63,519 nt of DNA from an uncultured delta proteobacterium (GCA_903869265.1 CAIPYE010000011.1:1-63519); one strand, 5' to 3'. Shown: positions 45,518 to 55,453, counted from the first letter of the stretch. Program-made: numbers and translations. The notes: a model not told the origin generated them from the letters alone.

Positions 45518-46801
45518 TCAGCGGGGAGCTTTGGGGGTCGCCTTGATGGTGAGCTTGGCGTTGTTTACCCATTGCAGAGGATTTTCCGGCGTTGTTCCAT
45601 GGCGGATCTCAAAATGGAGCCCTTCTCCCAACAATCCTTCCTGGTCGCTCATTACGCCAACCACCTCGCCCTTGGCGACCGTGTCGCCTTCTTCCTTGTA
45701 AAATTTCGCGGCCCGGGAAACAAGGCTGATATATTGCTGGCCATGGTCAATGATGAGCAGGTTGCCATAGCCGCGCAGGAATTTTGCGTAGATTACCTTG
45801 CCCTCGTAGATGGCGGTGATTTCCGTGCCCGGCGCTGTTTTGATGTCAATGCCGTTGGCAAAGGTGGTAATGCCGAATTTTGCTTGAACGCTCTTGCCGA
45901 ACAGGGTTGTAACCGTTCCCGGCGCCGGAGGAGAAAGACGACCTTTCTGGGCGGCAAAGCCGAGATTGTCCGAACGGGATTTATGGGTGGTGGCCGACCG
46001 GGTCTCTTTGGGGCGCGTCTCTTTCTGGCGGGCTTTGGCTGCTTCGGTTTTGAGCTGTTCAAGGGTGTTGGTCAGCCTGTCTGCCGCCCCTTCGAGTTCA
46101 TCCAATGCCATTTGGTACAGTTTTTTCTCGGTTTTTACTTTTTGCAACAACCGCATTCGCTCCTCGCGGGTGGAGGCCAGCTGCTCTTCCTGTCCCTTCA
46201 CCTTGGAGATGGTTTCCACCAGGGCCTGCTTTTCCTGGTGGAGGCCGATCTGCGTTTTCTCAAGCGTCGCCACTTTTTCCCGGTATTCCCGGATAACGTC
46301 CTGGTCTCGCTTGAGCAGGGCGTCGAAATATTCGCGAAAGGCAAGAAGGTCTGGCAGCTCACTGGTGGAAAAGATGACATTCATCACGCCGATATCTCCC
46401 ATCCGGTAAAAGGAGTTGAGTCGTTTTTTGATATGGCGTTTTGCCTGTTCCTTGGCTTCCTTCGCCTGAGCGGCCTCATCCTGTTTGGCAGCCATGAGTT
46501 GTTCGTGTTTGCTCAAATCCTTTTTGAGACGGGTGAGCTTGTCGCCTTCATTCTGGATATGTCCATTCAGCCGTTCCAGCTCTGTGAGCAGGGAGCTTTC
46601 CTGTTTTTTGGTGGTCTGCACCCTGGATTTCTGATCTTCGATGCCTTTTTTCAGGCGCTGGAATTTTTTTTGCTCCTCGATAATCTTGGAGTCCACGGGG
46701 GTGGTTTCTGCGGCCAGACACAGGCGTTGGCCGAGGCAGATGGCCAAGGTCAGAGTCAAGGCGCAGACAGGAAGATATGGGCGGCGAAAAAGAGAAATCA
46801 T
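45518..46801 (-). CDS. envC: EnvC-like murein hydrolase activator with a degenerate LytM domain
   Basis: 427 residues: signal peptide, a long coiled coil (residues 30 to about 270), and a C-terminal LytM/M23 domain. Zinc ligands are only partly kept: the usual HxGxD is FANGIDIK, and the usual HxH pair reads GLHFEIRHG with the preceding YAH replaced by VSRAAKF. It is therefore probably not an active peptidase but an activator of amidases, as EnvC is in E. coli. It follows ftsX by 3 bases, matching FtsEX control of EnvC. Confidence 0.9.
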   Translation of the reverse strand: MISLFRRPYLPVCALTLTLAICLGQRLCLAAETTPVDSKIIEEQKKFQRLKKGIEDQKSRVQTTKKQESSLLTELERLNGHIQNEGDKLTRLKKDLSKHEQLMAAKQDEAAQAKEAKEQAKRHIKKRLNSFYRMGDIGVMNVIFSTSELPDLLAFREYFDALLKRDQDVIREYREKVATLEKTQIGLHQEKQALVETISKVKGQEEQLASTREERMRLLQKVKTEKKLYQMALDELEGAADRLTNTLEQLKTEAAKARQKETRPKETRSATTHKSRSDNLGFAAQKGRLSPPAPGTVTTLFGKSVQAKFGITTFANGIDIKTAPGTEITAIYEGKVIYAKFLRGYGNLLIIDHGQQYISLVSRAAKFYKEEGDTVAKGEVVGVMSDQEGLLGEGLHFEIRHGTTPENPLQWVNNAKLTIKATPKAPR

Positions 46802-46804
46802 GCG

Positions 46805-47692
46805 TCAGATGCGGATAAATCTGCGGATTGAGAAAAGACTGCCCACCGTGCACAGCACGATGCCGGCCAGCAGGATTGAGGCCGTGAGTTCCGGGGGAAA
46901 GAAGGCAAAATCAAAAAGTTTCAGGAACCCTGGGCCGCTGAATCGGCTGGCAATATATTGATAGAGGAAGTATAGCGCGGCAAGTCCCAAGCTTGAGCCT
47001 AAAAACCCCTGCAACATGCCTTCGAGCAGAAGCGGCAGGCGGATATAGGCGCTGGTGGCGCCAAGCAGCCTGAGAATCTCAAGTTCGCCTTGCCTGGAAA
47101 GTACGGTGAGGCGAAGGGTGTACGAAACGATAAAGGTCATGCTGATAATGAGCAGGCCTCCGCTTAACAGCACCACAGCTCGGAGAAGATTGGTAAAGTA
47201 GCCGAAACGACGGAGCCAGTCGCTGCCGGACTGGACCTTGGCCGCGTGGGGCAGGGTCAGGAGGAAATCCGAAAATTGGCTGATCTTGGTCAGGTCATTA
47301 AGGGTTTTCAGGGGATACACTTCTATGGAGGGCGGAAGAAAGTCGGGCCCCAGATCGTTTAAGACATCCTTTTCTTTGCCCAGCTGGGCGCTGAGCCTGG
47401 CAAAGGCCTCGGTGCGGGAGACAAAAACGATTTTTTCTACCGGCCCGAAATCGCGGATCTTTTTTTCCAGCCCCGGGCGCATCTGTTCGGCAACCTCCTG
47501 GTCAAGATAGACAATGAGGCGTACATCATCGCCCAGCCGTGCGCTGGCCCTGAGCATGTTGGTGTAGATGAGAAAGAAAAAGGCAAAGAGCAGCACGGAG
47601 AGGGTCACGGTCAACAGGGTCATGACTTGTGTTCCCCAGGTTTGCCTGAGATTTTTCCCTGTTTGGCGTAAGATGTAGGCCAGAAACTGCAT
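46805..47692 (-). CDS. ftsX: Cell-division ABC transporter permease FtsX
   Basis: 295 residues with four membrane helices. The first (TLLTVTLSVLLFAFFFLIY) is followed by a periplasmic loop of about 140 residues, the region that in other bacteria docks the EnvC/RipC/PcsB partner. The last three helices form the FtsX core (LRLTVLSRQGELEILRLLG). It works with FtsE to couple division to peptidoglycan hydrolysis. ftsE lies upstream, 60 bases away. Confidence 0.95.
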   Translation of the reverse strand: MQFLAYILRQTGKNLRQTWGTQVMTLLTVTLSVLLFAFFFLIYTNMLRASARLGDDVRLIVYLDQEVAEQMRPGLEKKIRDFGPVEKIVFVSRTEAFARLSAQLGKEKDVLNDLGPDFLPPSIEVYPLKTLNDLTKISQFSDFLLTLPHAAKVQSGSDWLRRFGYFTNLLRAVVLLSGGLLIISMTFIVSYTLRLTVLSRQGELEILRLLGATSAYIRLPLLLEGMLQGFLGSSLGLAALYFLYQYIASRFSGPGFLKLFDFAFFPPELTASILLAGIVLCTVGSLFSIRRFIRI

Positions 47693-47752
47693 CGTTTGGT
47701 GCTCCTTGCAAAGGAAAGCGGTTGTGCCCCGAAGTTCTGAGCTTAGCGGCGG

Positions 47753-48481
47753 CTATGCTTCAAAAAGTTCGATTTGTCGTGGCGAACGGTTGGGGTGGGC
47801 GGAAAGCTGCCCCTTGTTAAGCGCCATGACCCGGTGCTCCGTGTCCGCGTAAATTGAGGGATCATGGGTGGCGACCACGATGGTTGAGCCATTTTTTTCG
47901 TTTAAGTGCCGGAAGAGATTGATGACCAGCTCTGTCGCCGTTGGGTCCAGGTTGCCGGTTGGCTCATCGGCCAGCAGCAGGCTCGGCCCATTGGCGGCGG
48001 CCCGCGCCAGGGCCACCCGTTGCTGTTCTCCGCGGGAGAGTTCGCCGGCAAGTTTGTCCCGTTTATCGGAGAGGTTGAGCAGGGCCAGCAATTCATCCAC
48101 CCTTGCCCGAATGACTTTGGTGCTTGTGTAAGTCACCTCCATGGCCATGGCAATGTTTTGGAGAACGGTTTGTTTGTCCAGTAGCCTGAAATCTTGGTAG
48201 GCAACGCCGATTTTTTGACGCATGCGCTGGATGCCGGCCGAGCTGATCCGGGAGAGGTCGCGTCCGGCCACCTCGATGAGGCCGCGGGTGGGCGTTTCAA
48301 GGCAGCAGATCAGTTTGATCAAGGTCGTTTTGCCCGCCCCGCTCATGCCGGTGAGAAAAAGGATTTCTCCCTTGTAAATCCGCAGGGAAACGTCTTCTAC
48401 GGCGACAACATCAGGCGGATAGATCTTGGTGACGTTCACCAGTTCAACCAGGGGTTTGTCCGTGCTTGCGTCTCTCGGCAT
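47753..48481 (-). CDS. ftsE: Cell-division ABC transporter ATPase FtsE
   Basis: 242 residues from ATG 48481, which has AAGG upstream; the longer frame to 48631 is not supported. ATPase motifs: Walker A GMSGAGKTTLIKL, signature LSRGEQQRVALARA, Walker B SLLLADEPTG. It partners FtsX at the septum. It is the first gene of the ftsE-ftsX-envC-ctpA run and is divergent from a sigma-54 regulator. Confidence 0.95.
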   Translation of the reverse strand: MPRDASTDKPLVELVNVTKIYPPDVVAVEDVSLRIYKGEILFLTGMSGAGKTTLIKLICCLETPTRGLIEVAGRDLSRISSAGIQRMRQKIGVAYQDFRLLDKQTVLQNIAMAMEVTYTSTKVIRARVDELLALLNLSDKRDKLAGELSRGEQQRVALARAAANGPSLLLADEPTGNLDPTATELVINLFRHLNEKNGSTIVVATHDPSIYADTEHRVMALNKGQLSAHPNRSPRQIELFEA

Positions 48482-48592
48482 GTGAAAACCTTTTTTAGTC
48501 GGACGGATGGAACGCCATCCGGATGGCGGCCAGGCCATACAATTGCATAACATTCCAATAATTAATGATAATTTATAGCATGTGAAAAAAAA

Positions 48593-48622
48593 TTGACACT
48601 TTTTTTGTGAATAATGTATACA
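48593..48622 (+). promoter_or_regulatory. Sigma-70-type promoter before the sigma-54 regulator gene
   Basis: TTGACA (48593-48598), an 18-base spacer and TATACA (48617-48622), about 57 bases before the ATG at 48679. Confidence 0.65.
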
Positions 48623-48678
48623 AAAGAACATAAGCTGTGAAATTTATTAAAAGAAAATAAGAAATTCATGATGGTGGT

Positions 48679-50062
48679 ATGACGCACAATCCCCTGCTCC
48701 TTCTGCTTCTTGATTCTTCCGGTCGTTCTTCCGATCTGGTCAAGGCTCTGCAGAAAAAAGACCTGGCCTTAACTGTTGTCCGCTCCGAGGCGGAAGCCCG
48801 GCGCTGGCTTGAGGAAAATCAGTGTCAGGCGATCCTCTTGGCGGTGTCCTCGCTTCAGTCCCATGACTCTTTTCTTGGCGATCTCCAAGAGGTTGCTTCC
48901 CCGGTGGCGATAATCGTGGCGGCAAGTGAACCGTCGGTCAATGATGCGGTTGTCGCCTTGCAGGCCGGAGCCACCGATTACCTTGAGGCGCCGGTGAACG
49001 AAACCCGTCTTGACGCGGCTCTTGACAAGGCCGGGGTGAGCAGACGGAATTCTCCGGTCGTTCCGGCCCCGGCAAAGGCAGGGAAAGGGTGCGCCGCCAT
49101 CATCGGCAACAGCAGCGTCATGCGGCAGGTTTTTTCCCTGATCAAAAAAGTCTGCGATGCCGAAACCACCGTGTTGGTTCGAGGCGAATCCGGCACCGGT
49201 AAAGAGCTTATCGCCCAAGCCCTCCATTATGAAGGGGTGCGCGGCGGAGGTCCTTTTGTGCCGGTGAATTGCGGGGCTATCCCAGGGGAATTGCTGGAAA
49301 GCGAGTTGTTCGGCCATGAAAAAGGGGCTTTCACCCACGCAATCCGGACCCGGCTCGGCCGTTTTGAACTGGCCAACGGGGGCACGGTTTTTCTGGATGA
49401 GATTTCCGAGATGAGTCCCATGCTCCAGGTGAAATTGTTGCGGGTACTTCAGGAAAAAGAGTTTGAGCGGATCGGGGGCACCAAGACCATCAGCTCGGAT
49501 TTTCGGGTTGTTGCCGCGACCAATAGGGATCTTGAGCAGGAGGTCCAGGCCGGGCGTTTCCGGGAAGATCTTTATTATCGCCTTAATGTTATCCCCATTG
49601 AGGCGCCGCCCCTGCGGGAGCGGCTTCAGGACATCCCTCTGCTGGCCGAGCATTTCGTGGCCAGATTCAACCGACTCCGGAAGAAAAAAATCAAGGGGGG
49701 TGGCGGATGAAGTCATGCTCAGGTTTGCGCGCTACGCTTGGCCCGGCAATGTTCGGGAGCTTGAAAACATGCTGGAGCGTATGGTGATTCTCGCGGGCGG
49801 CGATGTGCTGTCCATGGCTGATCTGCCCGAACGGTTGCTGGAGGTGGGGGCCGCTCCGGTCGAGCGGTTTGAGGAACTTCCGGGGCAGGGTTTTTTCCTT
49901 AACGAGGTGCTGGCTGATTTTGAAAAACGCTTGATCCTGCAGGCCCTTGAGCAGACGGACTGGGTCAAGAACAGGGCTGCCAAACTTTTGAATGTGAACC
50001 GGACTACCCTCATTGAGAAGATGAAACGATTCAAGTTGGTTTCCTCTTCTGCCGAGGCGTAG
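48679..50062 (+). CDS. Sigma-54-dependent regulator with pseudo-receiver, frameshifted in this sequence
   Basis: Intended product about 460 residues. The N-terminal receiver-like domain has lost its phosphorylation Asp and the conserved Lys ([14 protein letters not shown]). The AAA+ domain has [18 protein letters not shown] and LRERLQDIP, but the sigma-54 contact loop reads GAFTHA rather than GAFTGA. The C-terminal Fis-type helix ([20 protein letters not shown]) is in another frame: the given sequence stops at 49710 because of G6 at 49695-49700. Removing one G restores KKIKGVADEV and the rest. It probably controls the flagellar or downstream genes. A start other than 48679 is possible. Confidence 0.8.
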
Positions 50063-50144
50063 AAATAGGGTGCGCCATTTCTCTCTGGTGGCGTGTCCTG
50101 GTAGGGGTCAACAACGCTGGGCCTTGATTCCCGTGAAAAAAATC

Positions 50145-52233
50145 ATGAAAAACATCCAGTTACTCCATTCTCTTCGTGTCCTGCCGCTCTTCATTCTTTT
50201 CGGCGTTGGCCTTCTCGTGGGAGGGCTTCAGCCGGATCAGGGATGGGCCAAGGAAGTCGTGTTGCCGTCACGGCAAACGGGGCAGGCACCGGTGCCTGTG
50301 GAGACCCCGGCGGAGGTCTGGCAAGAGGCGGTGGAGGCGGCAAAGGGTGGGGATTTGGCAAAAGCCGCAGCCGCGTATCAACGGTATTACGAAAAATTTC
50401 GTGAGACGGATCAGGCGGAAGAGGCGCTCTGGCAGGCAGCCCAAAGCCTGAAGCAGCTGGCCATGAAAAGCGCAACGCCGGAGTGGGACAATGTTCGCGA
50501 TATCTTCCGCAGGTATGGCGCTGATTTTCCAAAGGCAAAACGAGCGGCTGAGGCGTATTACGAGGTAGGCTATGCTCATTACCGCATGCGCTTCTACCGT
50601 GAGGCGCTCATCTATTTCAAACTTTTCCTCACGCGTTATCCCGATTCCCCCCCTGCGGGATCGAGCGCGACTCGCGCAGGCTGACACCCTTTCTGCCGTA
50701 GGCAGGGTGGCTGAAGCGCTGGATATCTATAAGAAGGTTTCCGAGTCCGGCAATGACGATATCAAGGCCCAGGCCTTGATGGGGCTTGGTGAGATCATGG
50801 CCGCCAACAAGGATCCTGTCGGTGCCTTGCAAGCATTTGCCACGCTTTTTGAAAAATATCCGGACTATCACTACCGGCACCCGGAACTCTTGCGCAAGCT
50901 CGGCTTTGTCTATCTGCGTTTGGGCAAGGAGGAGGATGCCAGGAAATCCCTGTTTAACTACCTGAACCTGGCGGATAACCCTCCTGATCGGAGAGAGATT
51001 CTTTTTGAATTGGGCGAGAGTTATCTGCGGGGAGGGGATGGGCGCACGGCCTTGAAGCTCTATGAACGAGTTCTCGAAGATGGCACCCGCGAAGACCGGG
51101 TAGCTATTTTGGCACGGTTCCGGCGGGCTGAATTTAGGGATAATCCAGAATGGAGAGCGGCCAAGGGGCAACCGGCCCCGGACCTGACCGACCCGGAGGG
51201 AGACAAGCCTTTTCTGGCGGTGGTTGAGGCGTATCCTGGCGAGCCCATTGCCCAGGACGCCAGGCGCGCCCTGTTTCTCCGTTATCAGGCCCGCAATAAC
51301 ACCGAGTCCGCCGCTGATATTGGCGGGAGCTATCTGCGTCATGACAAGCCGGGGCCTGTTTTTGGGAAAAAGGAAAATTTTTCCGGCAAGATTCTGCTCT
51401 ATCTTGGGGAAGGATTTTTGGCCCGGAAAGAATACGAGAAGCTCTATCAGTTGTATGTCGCCGAATACCGCCATGTCAGCACCTTGGACAATGGGCGCTT
51501 TCTCTATTTGGTTGGGCAGGCGCTTGAGGCGTTGTCCCTGCTTGATCAAGCCTCGGTGGTCTATTTTCGGGCCCAGGGGTTGCCCTTGTCTGATGAAGAT
51601 AAGGCCGACCTCTATAGCCGGAGGGCAGAGGTCTATCTTTTGCAGAAAAATTTGGCTGCCGCTGACAGGCTGCTTCGCTATGTATTGGATATCTATAAAG
51701 AGAGCGAATACATTGGGGAATTCTATTATTTGACCGGCAAGCTCAACGAGGCCCAAGGGAAAAAGAACGAGGCGCTTGTCTGGTATGCCAAGGCCACTAC
51801 AGCTGCGCCTGTGCCGACAAAAATAAAAGTCTATGTGGAGGCGCGTCTGCGGATGCTGGCAGCTCTTGGCCTGTATCCCGAGGGGATCGAGGTTCTCTCG
51901 CGTTCTCGGCAGAATAAATGGTTGGGGCCGGAAGCCTTGCAGGGCTGGTACCGAGAGTTCGGCGACGGGTTGGCCGGACAAGGCGCCCGGGCGGCCATTG
52001 ACGCCTACCTGGCGGGAGTCGACGGGGATATGCCCAAGGACAGTAAGGCTGCCCAGCAGATCCATCTGCAACTGGGCGATTTGTATCGCAAGGGTGGGGA
52101 GATGGAGAAGAGCCGCGGGCATCTCCAGAAGGCGCAAGCCGGGCCGGACGAGCTTCTCAAGAAAAAAGCGAAAACCACCCTGAACCAGATTGAGATTGAT
52201 CAGGGGAGAAAATCAAGGAAGGGTGCCCGGTGA
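50145..52233 (+). CDS. Exported TPR-repeat protein, frameshifted in this sequence
   Basis: Intended product about 695 residues. It starts with a signal peptide (ATG 50145; LFILFGVGLLVGG), then many TPR-type helix pairs (AAAAYQRYYEKF, AYYEVGYAHYRMRFYREALIYF, ALDIYKKVSESG, ALMGLGEIMAANKDP, LYQLYVAEYR). The frame breaks at C7 (50647-50653): as given it ends at 50684. With one C fewer it reads RYPDSPLRDRARLAQ and runs to 52233. Likely a periplasmic scaffold; its place just before the flagellar-type kinase/regulator pair is suggestive only. Confidence 0.8.
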
Positions 52234-52273
52234 AAGTTGTGACGCATGCATGCTGTTTGAGCCGGAGCGTCTG

Positions 52274-53395
52274 ATGGCGCAGGCGACATTCGATACCCCG
52301 GAGCATTTGCGGGAATTCTTTTTTGCCATGATCGAAAGCCTACCGGGCGGGATTCTGCTTGCCGACCGGCAGGGAAATCTGTTGGCGGTAAACCAGAAGG
52401 GTGCCCAGCTTCTCGATCTTGCCGGGTGTTCCCCCCAGAACAAAACTTGCTGGGGGGTGCTTTCCCAAAAATTCGGCCTGACACATGAGCTTGTGGCCCT
52501 GCATCATTCCGGCGGTCGGCTGCTTTGCGAGACGCAGGTTTCGACAGGCGGGGATGAAAAACGTTGCATCCTCATCAGCCGCAACGATTTGCAAAGCCCG
52601 TTCCTGCATGTGGCCGGATTTTTTCTCTCCCTGGAGGATGTGACTTTCCCGGCCATGATGGAAATGCATCTCGATCGGAGCAAGCGTTTTGCCGCCATGC
52701 AGGAGATGGCCGAGGCCATGAGCCAGGAATTGAAGAATCCCCTGGGCAGCCTTGAGCTGTATGCCTCGATTCTTAAGCGGGAGCTGGCGGGTGACCCTGA
52801 CAACGAGCGGGTCGCAGCCCGGATGCTGGGAGCGGTGCGAACCATGCATCATCTGCTGGATAATTTCGTGACCTTTTCCGGGTTCCCGCTTCCGCAAATA
52901 CAGAGACTGGAGATGGTCGCGGAACTCAAGAAAAGCATGGAAACTCTCCGTGAAATGGCCGGAGAGCATGGTATACTCTTGGAAAGCCGGATTGAGGCGG
53001 GGCAGGCATATCTTCTCGGGGATCAGGCCCTGCTGGGACAGCTTTTGCTCAATCTCGGCCTGAATGCCATTGAAAGCATGCCGAAGGGCGGGACGTTTTC
53101 CTTGGGTCTGCGAGCGTTGCCGTCGGACAGGGAGCATGGCGCCCTGGTGGAAATCAGGGTGCAGGACCGGGGGGTGGGGATCACCCAGGAAAACCTGCAA
53201 AAAATCTTTGATCCGTTTTTTTCGACCAAGGGTCGGAATCGCGGACTGGGTCTGGCCATCAGCCATGCCATTGCCGAGACGCATCACGGATTGATCGAAG
53301 TAGAGAGCGAGTTGGGCAAAGGCACCACCTTCAAGGTGCTGCTGCCAGCGAACTCCGGGGCTACAACAGAAATCAGTTGGGGAAAAGATGTCTGA
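52274..53395 (+). CDS. NtrB/AtoS-like sensor kinase lacking the phospho-acceptor His
   Basis: 373 residues from ATG 52274 (GGAG upstream). PAS-like N-terminal domain (ESLPGGILLADRQGNLLAVN), then a HisKA helix where the expected AHE(I/L)xNPLG reads SQELKNPLGSLELYA; the codon at 52724-52726 is CAG (Gln). The HATPase looks intact (NLGLNAIESM, VQDRGVGIT, NRGLGLAIS). No membrane helix. It overlaps the sigma-54 response regulator by 8 bases. It may be a pseudokinase, or the residue may be wrong in this sequence. Confidence 0.88.
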   Translation: MAQATFDTPEHLREFFFAMIESLPGGILLADRQGNLLAVNQKGAQLLDLAGCSPQNKTCWGVLSQKFGLTHELVALHHSGGRLLCETQVSTGGDEKRCILISRNDLQSPFLHVAGFFLSLEDVTFPAMMEMHLDRSKRFAAMQEMAEAMSQELKNPLGSLELYASILKRELAGDPDNERVAARMLGAVRTMHHLLDNFVTFSGFPLPQIQRLEMVAELKKSMETLREMAGEHGILLESRIEAGQAYLLGDQALLGQLLLNLGLNAIESMPKGGTFSLGLRALPSDREHGALVEIRVQDRGVGITQENLQKIFDPFFSTKGRNRGLGLAISHAIAETHHGLIEVESELGKGTTFKVLLPANSGATTEISWGKDV

Positions 53396-54824
53396 ACAGA
53401 CCCATAAAATACTGATCGTGGATGACGAGCAGAACATGCGCGTTGCCCTTTTTGAAGCGTTGAGTCGCAATGGGCACGAAGTCGCGGTCGCGGAAAATGG
53501 GCAGATGGCCTTGGAGATGATTGCCAGGCAACCGCCTGAGTTGGTGATTACCGATATAAAAATGCCGGGTATGGACGGTCTTGAGCTTTTGCGGCAGGTA
53601 AAGGCGTTGCGTCCCGAGCTGCCGGTGGTGATCATGACGGGTTTCGCCACGGTGGACACGGCGGTGGAGGCCATGAAACAGGGGGCCTTTGATTATCTCT
53701 TAAAGCCGTTCCCGGTGGAGGTCATTGAAGAGACGGTGGCCAGGGTTTTTGCCCTTGCGCGCAGATTGCCGCAATCGGTCGATCGTCCGGGGGTGCAGAA
53801 AGCAGCGGAAACACCCGTTCTTGAAAAACCGATCGTCGGTCAGGACGGCAAACTATTGCAGCTCATGGCCCGGGCCAGAAGCGTGGCTTCCAGCAAGGCC
53901 ACTGTGCTCATCCTCGGTGAATCCGGAACGGGCAAGGAGGTCTTTGCCCGCTTTATCCATCAGGAAAGTGGTCGAAGAAACGGGCCGTTCGTGGCCTTGA
54001 ATTGCGCCGCCCTGCCGGAGGGGCTTTTGGAAAGCGAGTTGTTCGGCCATGAGAAAGGGGCGTTCACCGGGGCCATTGTCACCAAGAAAGGAAAATTCGA
54101 ACTGGCTGACACCGGCACCCTGCTACTGGATGAGATCGGGGAGCTTCCCTTGCACCTCCAGGCCAAACTCCTGCGGGTGCTCCAGGAGGAAGAGGTGGAT
54201 CGGCTGGGGGGAAGAGCCCCTTTCAAGATCGATGTGCATGTGCTGGCCACCACCAACCGCGATCTGGAGCAGGCGGTGAAGGAAGGCACTTTCCGGCAGG
54301 ATCTGTACTACCGCTTGAACGTCATTCCCTTGAAGTTGCCGCCCTTGCGCGAACGGAGGGAGGATGTCGGTTTGCTGGTGGATTTTTTCATTTTGAAGTA
54401 TGCGGCCCAATACGGTAAGCCGGTGAAAAAGCTTTCTTCCGCGGTCTGGGCCAGGTTTGCCGATTATGGCTGGCCAGGCAATGTGCGGGAGATGGAGAAC
54501 CTGATCGAACGGGCCATGCTCCTTTCCCAGGGCCATGAGCTTGAGCTGTGGGATTTCTGGGATGATGTCGAGCCGCCGTCACGGATCGAACCTGCGGCGG
54601 CTGTTCCTCAAGCTTCCGGTCATTCCGCGGTGGCGGCGGCCAATACTTCGGCGGCCATGGACATCGGGATGCAGACCTTGCGAGAGGTGGAGCGTCAAAT
54701 GATCCTACAGGTCTTGCAGGCAAACGACAATAATCGGACACATGCGGCCGAGATTCTCGGGATCAGTGTCCGCACCCTGCGCAACAAACTGCATGAATAT
54801 CGCTCCCAAGGCATAATCGATTAA
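53388..54824 (+). CDS. Sigma-54-dependent response regulator, probable flagellar regulator (FlgR/FleR-like)
   Basis: 478 residues. Intact receiver with Asp in LVITDIKMPGMDG and Lys in YLLKPFPVE; AAA+ domain with [35 protein letters not shown] and LRERREDVG; Fis-type DNA-binding helix (NRTHAAEILGISVRTLRNKLHEY). It should activate sigma-54 promoters, and such a promoter stands 181 bases downstream, before flgB. Partner of the overlapping kinase. Confidence 0.92.
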   Translation: MSEQTHKILIVDDEQNMRVALFEALSRNGHEVAVAENGQMALEMIARQPPELVITDIKMPGMDGLELLRQVKALRPELPVVIMTGFATVDTAVEAMKQGAFDYLLKPFPVEVIEETVARVFALARRLPQSVDRPGVQKAAETPVLEKPIVGQDGKLLQLMARARSVASSKATVLILGESGTGKEVFARFIHQESGRRNGPFVALNCAALPEGLLESELFGHEKGAFTGAIVTKKGKFELADTGTLLLDEIGELPLHLQAKLLRVLQEEEVDRLGGRAPFKIDVHVLATTNRDLEQAVKEGTFRQDLYYRLNVIPLKLPPLRERREDVGLLVDFFILKYAAQYGKPVKKLSSAVWARFADYGWPGNVREMENLIERAMLLSQGHELELWDFWDDVEPPSRIEPAAAVPQASGHSAVAAANTSAAMDIGMQTLREVERQMILQVLQANDNNRTHAAEILGISVRTLRNKLHEYRSQGIID

Positions 54825-55004
54825 AGCCTCTGGTTTGGCCAGTGGTGGTATTTTTTAAATGCTGTTCTGTTTTTTTCTTATTTTATTCCAGTATGTTGCG
54901 TGTTTCACTTTTGCGTTGCGCTCTCAGTAGTTTCCTTTGTTCTCCCCCCCATTCTGCCGATCTTTTGTTTTTAGCGGCACTCTTGTTGAGAAAATATTGA
55001 TCGG

Positions 55005-55020
55005 TGGCATTTTTTTTGCA
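55005..55020 (+). promoter_or_regulatory. Sigma-54 promoter of the flagellar operon
   Basis: TGGCATTTTTTTTGCA has the sigma-54 TGGCA and TTGCA blocks with GG (55006-55007) and GC (55018-55019) at the correct 12-base offset. It lies 44 bases before flgB. The rest of the 54825-55063 gap has no gene. Confidence 0.85.
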
Positions 55021-55063
55021 TGACTATCTGGCAGGTTGTTTGGCCCCCAAAAAGGAGAATGTC

Positions 55064-55450
55064 ATGCCCATAAATAAGTTGTTCGACGGTAATATCGAAA
55101 CCATGCGCCAGGCACTCAGCCTGCGTCAGGAGCGGCAGGGGCTGATTCAGTCCAATGTCGCAAACTGTGAAACTCCGGGTTATACGGAGCAGGATTTCAA
55201 TTTTGCCAAGGTCATGCAGAGTGCGATGAGCGGCCAGGGGGAGTTGGCCAGAACCGACAAAGGGCACATGCAGCTTGACGTTATGGAAGCCAGCAAGACC
55301 AGGGAGTTTGCCAGTGAGAAAAGGCCGGTGGACCTGGATCAGGAGATGGTGAAAATGGCTGAAAACCAGTTGATGTTTCAGGTGATCGCCAAGAGCATCG
55401 GGAAAAAATTCGATACACTGCGCTATGCCATTGACGAGGGAGGCAAATAA
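55064..55450 (+). CDS. flgB: Flagellar basal-body rod protein FlgB
   Basis: 128 residues from ATG 55064 with AAGGAG upstream; the longer frame to 55004 would overlap the promoter. Rod signature LRQERQGLIQSNVANCETPGY near residues 21-40 and the C-terminal LMFQVIAKSIGKKFDTLRYAI, typical of the proximal rod. First gene of the operon; flgC follows after 3 bases. Confidence 0.96.
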   Translation: MPINKLFDGNIETMRQALSLRQERQGLIQSNVANCETPGYTEQDFNFAKVMQSAMSGQGELARTDKGHMQLDVMEASKTREFASEKRPVDLDQEMVKMAENQLMFQVIAKSIGKKFDTLRYAIDEGGK

Positions 55451-55453
55451 CAA

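Noticed and set aside
50629-52137. Long minus-strand ORF of about 500 codons opposite the TPR gene
   Set aside because: Shadow of a GC-rich coding strand; the plus strand shows TPR repeats and normal codon pattern, and the minus frame has no recognisable domain or ribosome site.
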